From NCBI GenBank assembly GCA_015680905.1, contig CM027384.1, positions 74,371,501 through 74,435,500 on the forward strand: a stretch of DNA of 64,000 nucleotides, given 5' to 3'. The position numbers and the translations under genes are program-made. Shown here piece by piece: positions 34,321 to 46,495 of the stretch (position 1 is its first letter; every line of letters begins with the position of its first letter). The notes under the pieces are model-generated. The model saw only the letters and a program-made list of their open reading frames with translations. It had not been told where the DNA came from and did not search any database. The DNA comes from Coptis chinensis (taxonomy: Eukaryota > Streptophyta > Magnoliopsida > Ranunculales > Ranunculaceae).

Positions 34321-35673
34321 TGATAAACATAAAATGAGTAGTTTACCTACGAAATGAACTATGAATTCAAAACGTAAGTAAACTAAAACTTTACTTTTAC
34401 AAGTCTCTATTATCAAAGCTTCTACTCTCAATCGGATTGCACTAAGTGGAGTAGGAAGTTCGTTCCACTCCTAGTTCTCTAGCACGGATTGTTCTCTTAG
34501 TCTAAGAAATCAGTCCTAAGTCAATGAGAGTTTTTACGAGGGGTGATTATACTACGATGCAATATGAAAAGCAATATGTTGAATGTCACTTCACTTAACT
34601 ATATGGAAATACTAATGTTCTTGAATCTAGATAAAGAATTAGAGGGAATTGAATCCACCTCGAATCCAACTTAACAACCTAGTATAGATTGTCGATATCT
34701 CGATTCTTACGTTTTTCCGCAAGAATTTCGAGTCTAATCCCTAGTGTTCATGGCATTTCTACCGGATACTAACTAGCATGTGAGGTTTGTCCACCCATTC
34801 TCATGGCGAAACACGACCTTCTAGAGTGGAATAGATTCTACAACCAATTCTATACTAACCACTAAGTTTTCATCAAGGCTTCATCAACCCCTCTAATGGA
34901 GGTTTTAGCCTTGATTCATCAAACTAACATTTCCCATTGAATCTAAACTAAACATAATGTTAGAATTTGAGGTTTACTTACTTAAACAATAATGAATCTA
35001 ATTTAATGACTGGAATGAATTAAGGACAAGAATTTAAATTAGATCTAGAATGGAAATGACAAAATTTGAAATGGACAACTAACTATTTTATTTATCTAAT
35101 CAATCAAGAACAATGATTCAAAGATTTAATCTAAAACAAGAATTGAAATAGAACTAAAACTTAATTTAATTAATAAAACTAGATCTAGAATTCTATATAT
35201 TAATTTAGGTCTAACTAGCTACCATTAACAAAGAGCTAAGCTTTTGTTTTATACATCCAGATCTAAAAATCGTGCATGGGCTTGGAGCCATGTTTTGGGC
35301 GAGAATCGGGCCCAAAACCCAATCTTTCGGTAAAAAGGCCTCTTCAGCTGCAGTTCGCTTCAACAGACTTTTCGTCCACTTTTGCTCCTCTGATTGGGTC
35401 AAGGCTCGGACCATTGGAAAGCTCTTTCCGAGCCGGTCGTTTTGACATAAGGTAGGCCCAATTCGAAGTCTGAGTCCAAAGATATGGCATTCGAAGTTTA
35501 GGCATTTGTTGCTCCTTTATCTCGCTAAAAGTGGCCTCATTACGCACATAATGGACTTTGAAGCCTGAAATGCATAAAACACGTAATCGTATTAACTCTT
35601 ACTTATTATTCACATAATTGGTCTAACAAGATGATTATTAAGGGGTTAAAACTACAGTTTTGGGCTCTTATCA
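34321..35673 (-). repeat. Element B 5' LTR
   Basis: 1353 bases, the partner of 20956-22319. Differences are mostly one- to three-base gaps rather than long rearrangements. It is followed by the target duplication CACTT. Confidence 0.95.
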
Positions 35674-36133
35674 CACTTCCATAATGACTCTCCATCAGTT
35701 TGGCAAAAAGATGATAAATTTTTTTTCTAAAAGCGGTTGCCTTATGATTAGGGAAAAAATTCTTTAAGAACACAATGCATAATCTTTCCCATGTAGTTAT
35801 GGAATTAGATGGAAGAGTGTGAAACCAACTTTTAAAACTTTCTCCTTAAGGGAAAAAGGAATAACTTCACTTTTATAGCCTCATCGCTAAAAGCTGTTGA
35901 AGTTTCACGATCCCACAAATATCTTCAAACTCCCTTACATGAAGATATGGGTCTTCCTCATCCGTACCCCTAAACTTAGGAAGTAACCCAAGTAGATTGG
36001 GCTTTAACTCGAAATTATTAGCATTGGTCGGTGGAGGAACGATGCAAGATGGTCGAGTTGTCCTAGTAGGATATATGAATTCCTTAATAGACCTAGGTAC
36101 TTGGGCAACAATGTCATTATTATTGTCAGCCAT
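35674..36133 (-). pseudogene. Athila gag, 5' part (element D)
   Basis: The start of D gag, separated from the rest by element B. The ATG is at 36133 (MADNNNDIVAQVPRSIKEF). The capsid start (LLGLLPKFRGTDEEDPYLHVREF) is open to 35873, where a frame break occurs. A second break lies in the A/T-rich part near 35840. The remainder reads VKLFPFSLKEK and AFRKKIYHLFAKL up to the insertion site of B. The bases CACTT at 35674-35678 are the target duplication and are shared with 20951-20955. Confidence 0.88.
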
Positions 36134-36818
36134 GTCAGCAAAAATTGGTGTATTACCGACAAAGGTTATAGGTCCGTTCTATGGAGTGTCCGTTCAATTT
36201 CTGAATCAAACAGTGCTAACTCTGGATTATTGGATCGAGTCTCAATCATAAACCACATCTAAAACCTAAGACTCTAATAAATTATGCAAACGATGCTCAC
36301 ACAAACAATATAAAACAAATATTTCAACCCAGATTGAATTTTTAAATATTGTTTAATATATTTGCTCCTAAACCCAAATAACACGATTCCCAGTTCTTGT
36401 GCAAAAGCACCGTCACTCGATCCACGTGTCAAAAGGGCTTTCCTAGTGAGCGGGCTAAAACCTGTCCTAATGCAAGATGCCTAAGGCTGGTCAATGTGAT
36501 TTAACCTTCCTAAATGCAAGAAACAATAAAACAAACAAAACACACGAAACAAACAAAATTCAACCCCACAAAGGAAAGAGACGTACCTCCGGCGTGAGCC
36601 TTCGAGGGCTACTTGCGACGTCGGGTGACAACAGCAAGCAACTTCACAAAGTCCACAACAAATCACGACTATCAACCTTGTAAAGAGAAATCTTTGCTTA
36701 ACTATCTGCAAAAATAACTAAAATTAAACACGTAAACTACAAATTAATATAACTACGACTAAACTTAAACTACAAATCACGATAAATAAGACTTTAAAAC
36801 TCAATTGTGCCACTACAA
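36134..36818 (-). other. Untranslated leader of element D
   Basis: About 690 bases between the PBS and the gag start. Short frames on both strands (36477-36711) have no recognisable motif. It is presumably the 5' leader of the element RNA. Confidence 0.75.
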
Positions 36819-36836
36819 TCCCCGGCAGCGGCACCA
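36819..36836 (-). promoter_or_regulatory. Primer-binding site, tRNA-Asp type (element D)
   Basis: The minus strand reads TGGTGCCGCTGCCGGGGA six bases from the 5' LTR. It is nearly the full complement of the 3' end of plant tRNA-Asp and fixes the element direction as minus. Confidence 0.9.
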
Positions 36837-36842
36837 AAAACT

Positions 36843-38571
36843 TGATAGGAAATTAGTCAGTCTAATTAAATAGATTAATCTAACCTTAATTAAACTGCAA
36901 GCGCACAGCTATCGTTGAAAATAGTTGCGGCAAACGGGTTGATCCCACAGGGATTGCTACTTCGAACAAACGAGTACTAAAATATTACCTAACCTAATTC
37001 GACAATGTTGTTTTATAGAAATCTGGAATTATTATTAACTAAAATTAACTAATTACTACAAAAGCAATAAATTAAATGGATTAACTATTACCGAAGAAAA
37101 CATTAAGGCATTCGAATCCACCCTAGACCGTTGTAGATTATCTTAGTTTAATTAATTTTAAAGTTATCTTTTTAATACGAGTAGCATGAGGGAAAGGCAA
37201 CCCTTGCTTGCTCGAAGATGTGAGCGTGTAATTCTTAAACAATTCTAACAAATTGTATTAATTGAATTTCAGCAAACAGATATAAACCCCTAGCAAAAAT
37301 TGTCTTTTTACAGTACAACTTCTCACAGGTTTAAATAAACTTTAGAACCGATGCTTCGATATCAAAAGAAACTTAATCCAACAATTGACTAGTCTAGACA
37401 TGGATTAAACATGTAGGATATAATCAATGATAGAATTTCTACAGAAATCAGAGAATTCAATTAATTATTTACTTTAAAACTTAAGTCAGAGAACAATAAC
37501 CCAATTAAACTTAGAAAACCTACGCAAGTCTAGGGCTTCATCTAAGCCCTAGCTTGGAATTTAGCTAGACATGATAATTTGCAATACAAAAATATAAGAA
37601 GAATAAATCATCGACAAAACCGTAATTCCGCTTTGATATCTTCTTCTCCACTTCGTCTGCTGCTCTCCAAAGATCTGGTGTTCTATTTTTCCGTATTCTG
37701 GAGCGCCCCCCTCTACTGTTTCTCTCTTCTATATATAATGGATTGGTTCGGGCAGTGTTTGATTTCGATTAGAAGTATCTAATTCGGTCGAGTTATGTGG
37801 ACTTCAAAACCGAATTGGAAACCAAAAGATCGACCTGCTCACGTCTCTCCTTATGAATTGGATACTGTTTTTCTACAAAAAAGGGAATTAGAAATAATTG
37901 TTTAAGCCCATGGGTGATTAGAAGGCGCGGCTCGGTCGGTTGGGATTTTTGATTGGTTCGGGTGCTGATTTGGATCGCCGAAATTAGAGGGATCGGTTTC
38001 TGGTTTCTTCTGTTCGTGCGAATTGAATTTGGAGAAGGAAACTGTTTGATTCGGTGGTCCAAGGTGCAACATAGTTAGAATATGGCTTGGTGGGTTATAT
38101 GTTTATATGGGCTTGGAAGTGTGGGGTTTGATGTTTAGTTATGGGTTGGTCTAATTAGTTGTACATGGGTGCACATGGTCTGGTCTTCAGCACCTCCTTT
38201 AGTCATGTGAGTTTAGACTTTTAGATGTTGGCACATAGCTCACAAGCTTGTACTGTTCACGTGCTACTCAATATCCTTGAGCCAATATATTCAAGGCCCC
38301 ATATCCGCCAGTTCCCATAGATTAAGCCCTCGACTGATCTCGCACCATATACGTTCCATGCCAATCCAACTAGAACCATTGTACTAACTCAATCAACGCC
38401 TACTCCCTGGAATGTACTGTTGACAAAACAGTAGTTATGCATTAATATTTCCACGCTAACTCCAATTCCTGCAAAGTCACTAGAAACACACTAATTAAAT
38501 CAAACAAATAAAATAACTGGACTAACTAATATAAAATTGAGCGTAAATATATAGCATTTACGTGCTTATCA
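36843..38571 (-). repeat. Element D 5' LTR
   Basis: 1729 bases, almost identical to 11867-13589. A TATA box lies at 37730-37738 (minus-strand TTATATATA). Target duplication CCCCC follows at 38572-38576. Confidence 0.95.
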
Positions 38572-38576
38572 CCCCC

Positions 38577-39346
38577 AAAGTTCATTTAGAACAACAATAG
38601 GTGACCCTAGTAGGTTAAACAGATTAAAATAAGGCATGACCAGAATCTGATCAGGATATCATGGAAGCCATTCAAGTTAACTGTAAGTAGGAGTTCAATC
38701 ACAATAGAGTCATGTCTCTGCGAAAGTAACTTGGTGCCATGAGCATATATGACACTATGTTTAATAACGATATGTTCTATTTATTTAAAAAATAAATAGG
38801 GTATTGTCAGAACAGCAGTGGGGGAGTCTTCCTCAACACCATCATGCCGATACAGTTCCAGGTCTATGATTTGCGTGCTAGGATCTAGATCCAACCCAGA
38901 TCTTCCTAACAACTCCTATGTTGATGTTTTGATAGCGTCAAGAACTGACATACAATTTAGGCTCTCAAGAACACTATTTCTTGCCCCAAGTCAAAGTGGC
39001 ATACAATTTATTGGACAGTTAGTGTGGTTTGTTTCCTAAAGGCTTAACCCATCAAGGATAATCGCAGTTTGAAAGAACTGGCGTACAGTTTTAGCTGTGT
39101 GGGAATGGGAAAGGATCTGACATACAGTTGAACTTTCCCATACTCAGTATCACTGGTTCTAAAGCAAATTGGCATATAATATTCTTGAACAGACAGTGAG
39201 AAGATAATTCCCTAAAGGCTTAGTCCATTGTGGATCATAAATAAAAAACTAATATATGCAAGGAATAAATTCGATGACAATGTGGAGAACTTTATTGATG
39301 ACTTGGAGAGGAGTAAACAATGCGTAGAAAAGCATAGAATAACAAT
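38577..39346 (-). repeat. 3' noncoding repeats of element E, downstream of pol
   Basis: Continuation of element E after D. At least five degenerate boxes of the type CTGGCATACAATT occur near 38945, 38997, 39081, 39117 and 39172. A longer unit ending CCTAAAGGCTTAxxCCAT appears twice about 175 bases apart (near 39045 and 39220). No gene is seen. It occupies the same place, between pol and the antisense gene, as the hairpin arrays of X and H, but its sequence differs. Confidence 0.65.
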
Positions 39347-42300
39347 TTACTGATAGTACTTGCGAAGGTGCTGCGCGTTCCATGGTTTAACAAGAACGTC
39401 CCCTTCAACAGTGTGTAGATAATAAAAACCAGTTTGACCAACCTTGTCGATGATGTATAGTCCTTCCCAGTTGGGCCCAAGCTTGCCGTTGGGCTCTGGA
39501 ATCTCACGCAAAACTAGATCTCTAGATTTGAAAGATCGAATCCGGACTCTCTTGTCGTATGATCTCTTCAGAATCTGTTGGTTAGCAGCTAAGCGAAGTG
39601 CGGCACCTTCTCTCTTTTCATCTAGGAGATCCATTTCTCTACATAACAACTTTTCATTGTCCAGAGTGTGCATAACATCTGACTTCTGAGTGGGAGCTAC
39701 CAGTTCTGGAGGTATGACAGCTTCAGCTCCGTAGGTCAGTGAAAATGGGGACTCACTAGTTGACCGCCTGGGTGTAGTTCGGTATGCCCATAGGACCTTA
39801 GGTAGTTCCTCGACCCATAAACCTTTCGTGTCATCTAATTTACACTTCGTGTTATCCAAGATGACCCTGTTAGAGGCTTCAGCCTGGCCATTGCCTTGTG
39901 GGTATCTTGGAGTGGAGAACAGATGGGTAATGTGAAACTCTTTACAAAGTTCAGTGACCAATCCTCCAACGAACTATTGCCCATTATCTGAGATAATAAC
40001 TTTAGGTATGCCAAACTTACAGACAAAGTTGTTCCAAATGAACTTTCTGATGTCCTGTTCTCGAATTAAGACAAGAGGAACTGCTTCTATCCACTTGGTG
40101 AAGTAATCCGTCGCAATTAGTAAGAATCAGACATTGCTAGGAGCAGGTGGTAGAGGTCCTACAATGTCAGTTCTCCACTATGCAAATGGCCATGGGCTGG
40201 CTAACGGGTGCAGTTCTGTTGCTGGAGCATGGATTAGCGGAGCATATCGTTGACATTTTTCACATTTGCGGGCAAATACCTGTGCATCATTTTGCATATA
40301 AGGCCAAAAGTACCCTTGCCTTAGGATCTTGAGAGCTAGTGTTCTGCCCCCAGTATGGTTGCCACAAATTCCTTCATGAACTTCTCGCATAACATGTTCA
40401 GCGAGGTGTGGGGAGAGACATCTGAGATGAGGTCCCAGAAAGGACTTCTTGTACATATCGTCTCTAACGAGGGTGAATCTTTGTATCTTTACAATCAGAC
40501 GCCTTGCTACATTCTTATCCTCATGTAGCGTCCCGTCTTTGAGGTAGTACTTATATGGATCTATCCAACTTGGAGTAATGGCTGGAACAACACAAGCTGT
40601 TGTAACTGGGATCTGAATGCTAGATTTCTCCTGGAACTCTATAGGGATGGAACGTGACTCACTATTGCCCAACATCGAGGTAACATATACCAAAGTATTT
40701 GCGTGTCAATTTTTGGATTGAGGCAACTGATACAACTGAATGTTCTCAAACTTTCCTTGAAGACCCCTCACCAGTTCCAGGTATTTGACTATTCGTTCGT
40801 CCCTGGCCTTATACCCTCCATCAACTTGGAACACACCTAGTTGTGAGTCACTAAAAACTGTGAAGTGTGTTAGGCCTAAGTCGAGGGCCATTGTGAGGCC
40901 AGTAAGTGTCGCCTCATACTCTGCCTCATTGTTAGAGGCATTCCAACCTAATCGGATGGATTTCTCCAGCCACATATTGTCAGGAGTAACTAACACAGCT
41001 CCAACTCCTACGCCTCTGTCATTTGAAGATCCATCCACAAACAGTCACCATCTAGAGCTCGACTCCCATGGGTCTAGACGGGTGTTTGAAGATTTAGGCA
41101 GGATGCCATCATCAGAACTGGGGGTGGTTGAGTCGTACCCCGTGTAGGTCATTAGGAAATCTCCCAAGAATTCTGGTAGTGCCTGAACCTTCTCTGAAAT
41201 TCTAGGGACGTAAATAATATCATATACTGATAGTTGCACAGACCATTTAGCTAGCCTTCCTGACTTGTTCGGTCATTCCAGAACTGATCACAATTGGTAC
41301 TCTATGATCACTTTGATGGTGTGGGACTAGAAGTACGGTTGTAATTTCTCTATGGTAAAAACAAGTGCTAAAGCGACTCTTTTGAGTTTAGGGTACCTTG
41401 TTTCTGTTGGTAGGAGCATACGGCTCAAGAAATAGACAAGTTTTTCAACTTTCTTTTCATCCACGCGTATTGGTACATAACTGATACCGTAGTCAGATGA
41501 ACAGAGATAAAGACCCAGGACTTCTCCCTCAACAGGCTTTGAAATAAGGATTGGTGGTGCCCCCAGGTATGTTTTGAGTTGATCGAACACCTTTTGGCAT
41601 TCTTCCATCCATGTTAAGGAGGTGTTCTTTCATAGTAACTGAAAGAGGGGTTTGCACTTATCTGAACTCTTGGAGATGAACCTGTTCAGAGCTGCTAACA
41701 TGCCTGTAACTTTTTGAACATCTTTCATGTTTTTAGGTGAGGTCATTTCTATGAGCTCTCGGTTATGATCTGGGTTCACCTCAATCCCTCTTTTAGTAAC
41801 TAGATACCCTAAAAACTTTCCTGATGATACAACAAAACACATTTCACAGGGTTGAGCTTTAAGCGATATTCTCGAAGAACGTCAAATGCACGAACGTTGC
41901 AAGTGGGAGAGATGATCTCCTCATTTTAGACTCTTGATCAAGAGATCGTCTACATACACCTCCACAATGTCACCTATCAATCTTTCAAACATTTTGTTCA
42001 CCAAAAGCTGGTACGTGGCCCCTGTATTTTTTAGTCCAAACGGCATGACCTTATAACAGTACAGGCCATCCTTTGTTGTTAAACTTGCATGCTTGTGGTC
42101 TTCCTCATGCAATGGGATCTGGTTGTATCCAGATGATCCATCTATGAAAGATAACAGTTCATGTCCAGCCGTCGCATCCACCAACTTGTCAATTTGTGGC
42201 ATAGGGTAGCTGTCTTTCGGACATGCACAGTTCAGATCCGTGAAGTCAATACAGATTCTCCATGATCCATCCTTCTTTCTTAATGGGACAATATTAGAAA

Positions 42301-42984
42301 TCCAGGTGGGGAAATTGATTTCCCTGACGAAATTTGCTGCCTTTAGTTTTTCAACTTCAGCTTTTACCGCTTTGGATCTGTCAGCACCTATCATTCTCGG
42401 TTTCTGCTTGACTACTACTGCATCACTATAGACATTGAGTTGGTGGCATGCCACGTGGGATTCCTGGCATTTTTAAATGACCAAGCAAACACATCTCTGC
42501 GGCTCTCGGAGAGGAATCAGATCGAGGTCTCTTCAGAACTTAACAAGGTGCCGATGAAAGTGGTTTTTGGCAAGATACCTCCTACAATTTCCACTTCCTT
42601 TAACGGTTCTAGAGAGGGGGGATCCTCTCTCTCTCTCGTAGGACTAGGTCCGGGAGAGGTGGATCCAATTGTAATTGCTATTTGGCGGGTTGTCCCACCT
42701 CCATTGGTGTAAAAGGGAGTGGGGACTGCTTCGTTGCCAACGCATAGCATGCTTTGGCAGCCACCTGATCCGCTCTGATCATCTCAATTGTCCTATTATG
42801 TGGGAACTTTAGACATTGGTGATAGGTGCTAGGAACAGCTCAGAGTCTGTGCAACCAGGTCCTGCCCAAGATCATATGATAGGGTGTGCTAGCTTTTACC
42901 ACTACAAAGTTTATGATGAGAGTTACCGGACCATGCAATAGCTACGGGTAGTTGGATCTCCCCAACTGTCAGAGCTTTGTCCTA
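39347..42984 (-). pseudogene. Ty3/gypsy (Tat-type) pol of element E: protease end, RT, RNase H, integrase
   Basis: Right to left: the protease C-terminal half (about 42960-42740: STPYHMILGRTWLHRL, IRADQVAAKACYA); a linker ending TTFIGTLLS; RT (42454-41921: RICIDFTDLNCACPKDSYPMP, MPFGLKNTGATYQ, VYVDDLLIKS), continuing at 41842-41630; RNase H (41608-40706: DGSSNDRGVGVGAVLV, FQVDGGYKA); and integrase (40693-39347). Integrase has CEKCQRYAP, the first Asp in DIVGPLPP, SDNGQ followed by an in-frame stop, GNGQAEASNR with the catalytic Glu, and the C-terminal KLGPNWEG, ending LRKYYQ-stop. There are frame breaks near 42500, 41900, 41620 and 40135. It differs clearly from X and H, so it is a separate Tat subfamily. 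Gag and the protease N-terminus are missing. Confidence 0.9.
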
Positions 42985-43584
42985 ACTAGGCAAATGGCCC
43001 AGAGACCCTGAGGAGCACCAATCGGTCGAGTCCCTTTGTCTGAACGTAGGCAAAGGCAACGGGCCGAACCGGGACAGCATGAAGATCCTAACAATGGCCA
43101 AAACCTTATTCACAATAATGGTCGAGTTAGAGATCCAAGTCAAAGCAGGACTATCCACCCTATCGTGCCTGTCCCCACTCACTCATAGTCAAACAATGTC
43201 TGGGATCATTTGGGCACAAATCCTCAGACACACCAGCCATAACAATCTGGAACGCAAGCAACTGCATTGAGTTCCAGTTTGGAAATGCCAGCATCCGTGG
43301 AAGTGTCCGGATCTAGATATGAATCCCAATGCACAAATCGAATGAGAGTCTTCTACCTACTAACAGAGTGGCAGGGAGAAGGTGGGGTAGAATCGAACGT
43401 CTGCAACGACCGAATCCCAATCGAATCTTAACCCGCGATGAACGAATCTGGTGAGAAGAGAATCAAGATGAAGATAGCTATGAGAATATGAATGCACAAA
43501 GGGTTAAAGAATTGATTAACCAAGCCATGACCAGATAAATTATTAAACATTTTTCACCACCCCACCAACCCTTTTTACTTTTAT
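42985..43584. other. Unassigned segment at the broken 5' side of element E
   Basis: Homology to the E polyprotein stops near 42985. The next 600 bases contain no LTR, PBS or clear gene. The plus strand has a broken low-complexity frame rich in Pro, Asn, Gln and Arg (for example RQRQRAEPGQHEDPNNGQN) that could be a gag linker lying in the opposite direction, but I cannot confirm this. The segment ends at the CACTA transposon. Confidence 0.4.
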
Positions 43585-44025
43585 CACTACAAGAAAACAG
43601 GTTTTACGCCACGGTCCAAAACCGGGGGGAAAACTTTCCCCACGGTTTTGGACCGTCAAAGGACCGTGGGCTTTTTGTGCGTCGGAATGGTTCCGCCGAC
43701 AGCCATAACCGTCGGTAAAGCTCACCAATAGCGACGGTCTTTGCGACGGTCATTGCCGCGGTATAGCCACGGTTTAAACCCGTAAGAAAAGCCGTCGGAA
43801 AAAGTAAGTATTTCCCATGGTTTAAGACCGTAGGTAAAGATTATTTTACCGACGGTCATAGGCCGGGGTAAAGATATTTACTACGGTCTTAGTTCGGTGG
43901 ATTTGGTGTTTGCGTCGTGAATTTTGGTTTTGGTGGTTGTTATTTGACCGTGGGCAAAGTGGACGACCGTGGGAAAAAGTACTTTTGCGACGGCTATGGG
44001 CCGTGGCAGAGTTATTTATTGTTTT
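43585..44025. repeat. CACTA left end: TIR and subterminal repeats
   Basis: The terminal CACTACAAGAAAACAGG is followed by about 420 bases crowded with short direct and inverted copies of CCGTGGG, CCGTCGG and GACCGTxGG (for example near 43612, 43650, 43665, 43710, 43790 and 43850). In CACTA elements such motifs bind the TNPA-type protein during excision. Confidence 0.9.
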
Positions 44026-46495
44026 AAAAAAAATATTGATATTTTAATTTCTATTGGTTCATTTTACCTGCAATCATCAACAAAGACCTAGCAAAACTCC
44101 CCTAACCATCCTACACTTCAAAATCACCATTTCCATTCATCCTCATCATCTTGAAAGAATCGCGGTTGAGCTATATAAAAAATATATATAATTACAAGGT
44201 ACGGAGAAAGCAACAAAGGAAATAGAGGAGATCTCAAGTAACTAGCCAAATTAACCAATCACCGAGAGGCAAGAAGCCATAAATAGCATAAATTACACTA
44301 CTAGCACAAATTTCAATATAAAATAAGGTAAAAAAATGCACTTTGGTTCATTGCTTATTTTATTTCAAGCTGCAAATACATCTCTAATTATTACACATGA
44401 GAGGATAACATACTTGTAATGGAGTGCTATCAACTATCAACTTTCACGAGAATGCACTAAAGATGTTTTTGCTAATTAGAGTATACCAGTTCAACTGTCA
44501 AAATGATGTCAATTGAAGTCCAAACACGAAATAACACCCAAATAAAATTACATGCCTTTTCATGCATCTTTCTAGCAGATTCTTCCTTTTGAAGTTTCTC
44601 TTTGTAATCACTCGAGTTGGCTCAAATGCATCCGGAATAAACGAGTTATACCACCCGATGATTAAGCATTTCTAAAGGTATCGAACTCATCCGGTGAAGA
44701 AACAATTTGGTGAATTAGTTTAACCCTTTTGCATTCAAGATATGCAAAAAGTAACAAAAAAAAATGTGTATTCATAAAAAAAAAAAGGTTCCCAGTTAAA
44801 TAGGTGTTCTACTTCATGCATTTGATCCATATGCACAAGTGTATATTTCCCACCCTAATTTGATGTGAATACTAATTAGAGGGATGTATTTCAATTCACG
44901 GTTATTTCTAAAATAATTTCTGGAAATCACCAAAAGAAACAGACGAACAAAATCGCTTTAATACTCTAATGAGCTTCCTCGGTGCATTAATATGTACATA
45001 CAAGATATTGTAGTAGACGTTTTCAAAAAATCCCTTCTTTTTGGGCCAAAACTGTAAAAAAAAAAAAAAAAAAAAAACGATTCTATGTAGCATCCAAGTG
45101 TTACTTATAATTGTCCATGTCAACAAAAAGAAACTAACATTAAGGAAGTAGTAGTTATAGTAAGCACAATATGTTTGAGGTAAATAAGAGTGAGTATAAT
45201 CAATATTCAAAAACATTTACTTTCGAAATTCCTTTCTTGGGACAAAGCAAGGTTGCAAGACAAGACTCCATCCCATGATCGTGTATAACGCCCCCAAAGA
45301 TTTCTCATCCGATAAGCCTAGTAAGAGTATACAAAAAGTGTAACTCAAGTAACCAAACCATAAAGCCAAAACAAAAACAAAAACAAAAATAAAAAATGCA
45401 GACCTTCATAAAAAGTGAAGCACAATCCATTACACTTGGGAGGTTTATTAGGATAAGGCTTAGGAGAAGGTGTAAACAAAAGCAGAGCCATTTGAGTCAA
45501 GTAAATACATATCTTTAGGAACCATTCTTTCCTTCGTACACCTATTATATCAAACAAACTGAATCAACCAATGAAAAAAAATAGTTCAAGTATCAAGAAA
45601 CAAAACAAAGGAGATGTTGTAATGTACTGAAGGAGACATATTACAATATGCATTTTCTCCATAGTATAAAAAGTTCAAATTGTTGTGAGTTTTCACAATG
45701 AATTAAGATAGCTTCCTTTTCCAATTCACAACAAACTAATCATAACGACATAAAAATAATATTCCTCTAGCAATTCTAGTGTAGCAATTCTCAGTTTTGG
45801 CATGTACTATGTAATTTATTCATGTCTATCAACCACAAAGAAACATATTATTAGATGTGCCAACCAACCTCTACAGATATAACATAATACCACCATATAA
45901 ATACCTGGAATTAGCTAAATGCAATAAATAAAAAAAAAAAAAAACATTTGACAAGAATATCATACCCGGATCATCTTCTTCACTTGAAATGGATTGTTTC
46001 ATCATAGACCGATAACCAAAAGGCAACCGTGACAAAAACAGTTATGTTAAATGCTTTTCCATATCATCTATACATCTGCCACCCAATCTTCCACACATCA
46101 TTAACACGTAAAACAACTTCTCCCCCATAAAACACACATAATAACCAAAAATTTCACCTTTTAGCAAGCTTCGTTCTTGTTCGAAAAGCCGGTTCCACAT
46201 ATCGGTAGTTTTCGATATATATATCATATACTTTTCAATCTACAATAATAAAAAAATGCCCATAATTAGAAACAATATAAATAAATACGTCAAACACGAA
46301 AAGAATCCGAGTTAGTGATCACCTTATAAAGACGAATTCTAAGATATGATCTCAAAAGAAACTGACTTCGATCCAAATCCACTTGATCTCCTCGGCTTGT
46401 TTGCAATTAATCTATGTTATTGATGAACCATTATACTAATAGAATACTTTCAAGTAACATAGTATACGGTAAAGTTAGGGCCATAATGTACACAC
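44026..46495. other. CACTA interior without recognised gene
   Basis: A/T-rich sequence with several A runs (for example 45057-45077). Minus-strand frames at 44908-45216, 45345-45557 and 46042-46227 have no domain I can name and are probably chance frames. Captured host DNA could extend into this stretch, but I cannot show it. Confidence 0.5.

Larger units (their letters stand above)
20956..35673 (-). mobile_element. Athila-type Ty3/gypsy element B nested in gag of D
   Basis: A 14.7-kb minus-strand element with LTRs of 1364 and 1353 bases, exact target duplication CACTT (20951-20955, 35674-35678), a polypurine tract at the 3' LTR and a tRNA-Asp-type PBS at the 5' LTR. The order from right to left is leader with degenerate repeats, gag, protease, RT, RNase H, integrase, a 5.6-kb 3' region, LTR. 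The two LTRs are very similar, so the insertion looks fairly young. Even so, the internal genes carry many one- or two-base losses. Confidence 0.95.
11867..38571 (-). mobile_element. Athila-type Ty3/gypsy element D (contains element B)
   Basis: A complete minus-strand element with near-identical LTRs of 1723 and 1729 bases (11867-13589, 36843-38571), target duplication CCCCC on both sides (11862-11866, 38572-38576), a polypurine tract beside the 3' LTR and a tRNA-Asp-type PBS beside the 5' LTR. Without the nested element B (20956-35673) it is about 12 kb. It encodes gag, protease, RT, RNase H and integrase of the Athila lineage. The region between pol and the 3' LTR is 2.5 kb and holds no env-like reading frame. 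It was inserted in the 3' noncoding part of element E. Confidence 0.95.
6463..42984 (-). mobile_element. Tat-type Ty3/gypsy element E, interrupted by solo LTR B1 and element D
   Basis: Pieces of one element, minus strand: 3' LTR (6463-7143), polypurine tract, antisense plus-strand gene (7491-10152), noncoding repeats, then pol (39347-42984). Between them sit solo LTR B1 (10320-11793) and element D (11867-38571). Both have perfect 5-base target duplications, and removing them restores a single 3' region. The left target flank is ACAAT (6458-6462). No 5' LTR, PBS or gag of E is visible to the right of 42984, so the 5' side was lost or rearranged and the right boundary is approximate. Confidence 0.8.

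Noticed and set aside
46042..46227. Minus-strand ORF of 61 codons next to the TOPLESS fragment, considered as a further exon
   Set aside because: It has no resemblance to TOPLESS or another family I can name. The last matching exon ends at a donor site at 46496.
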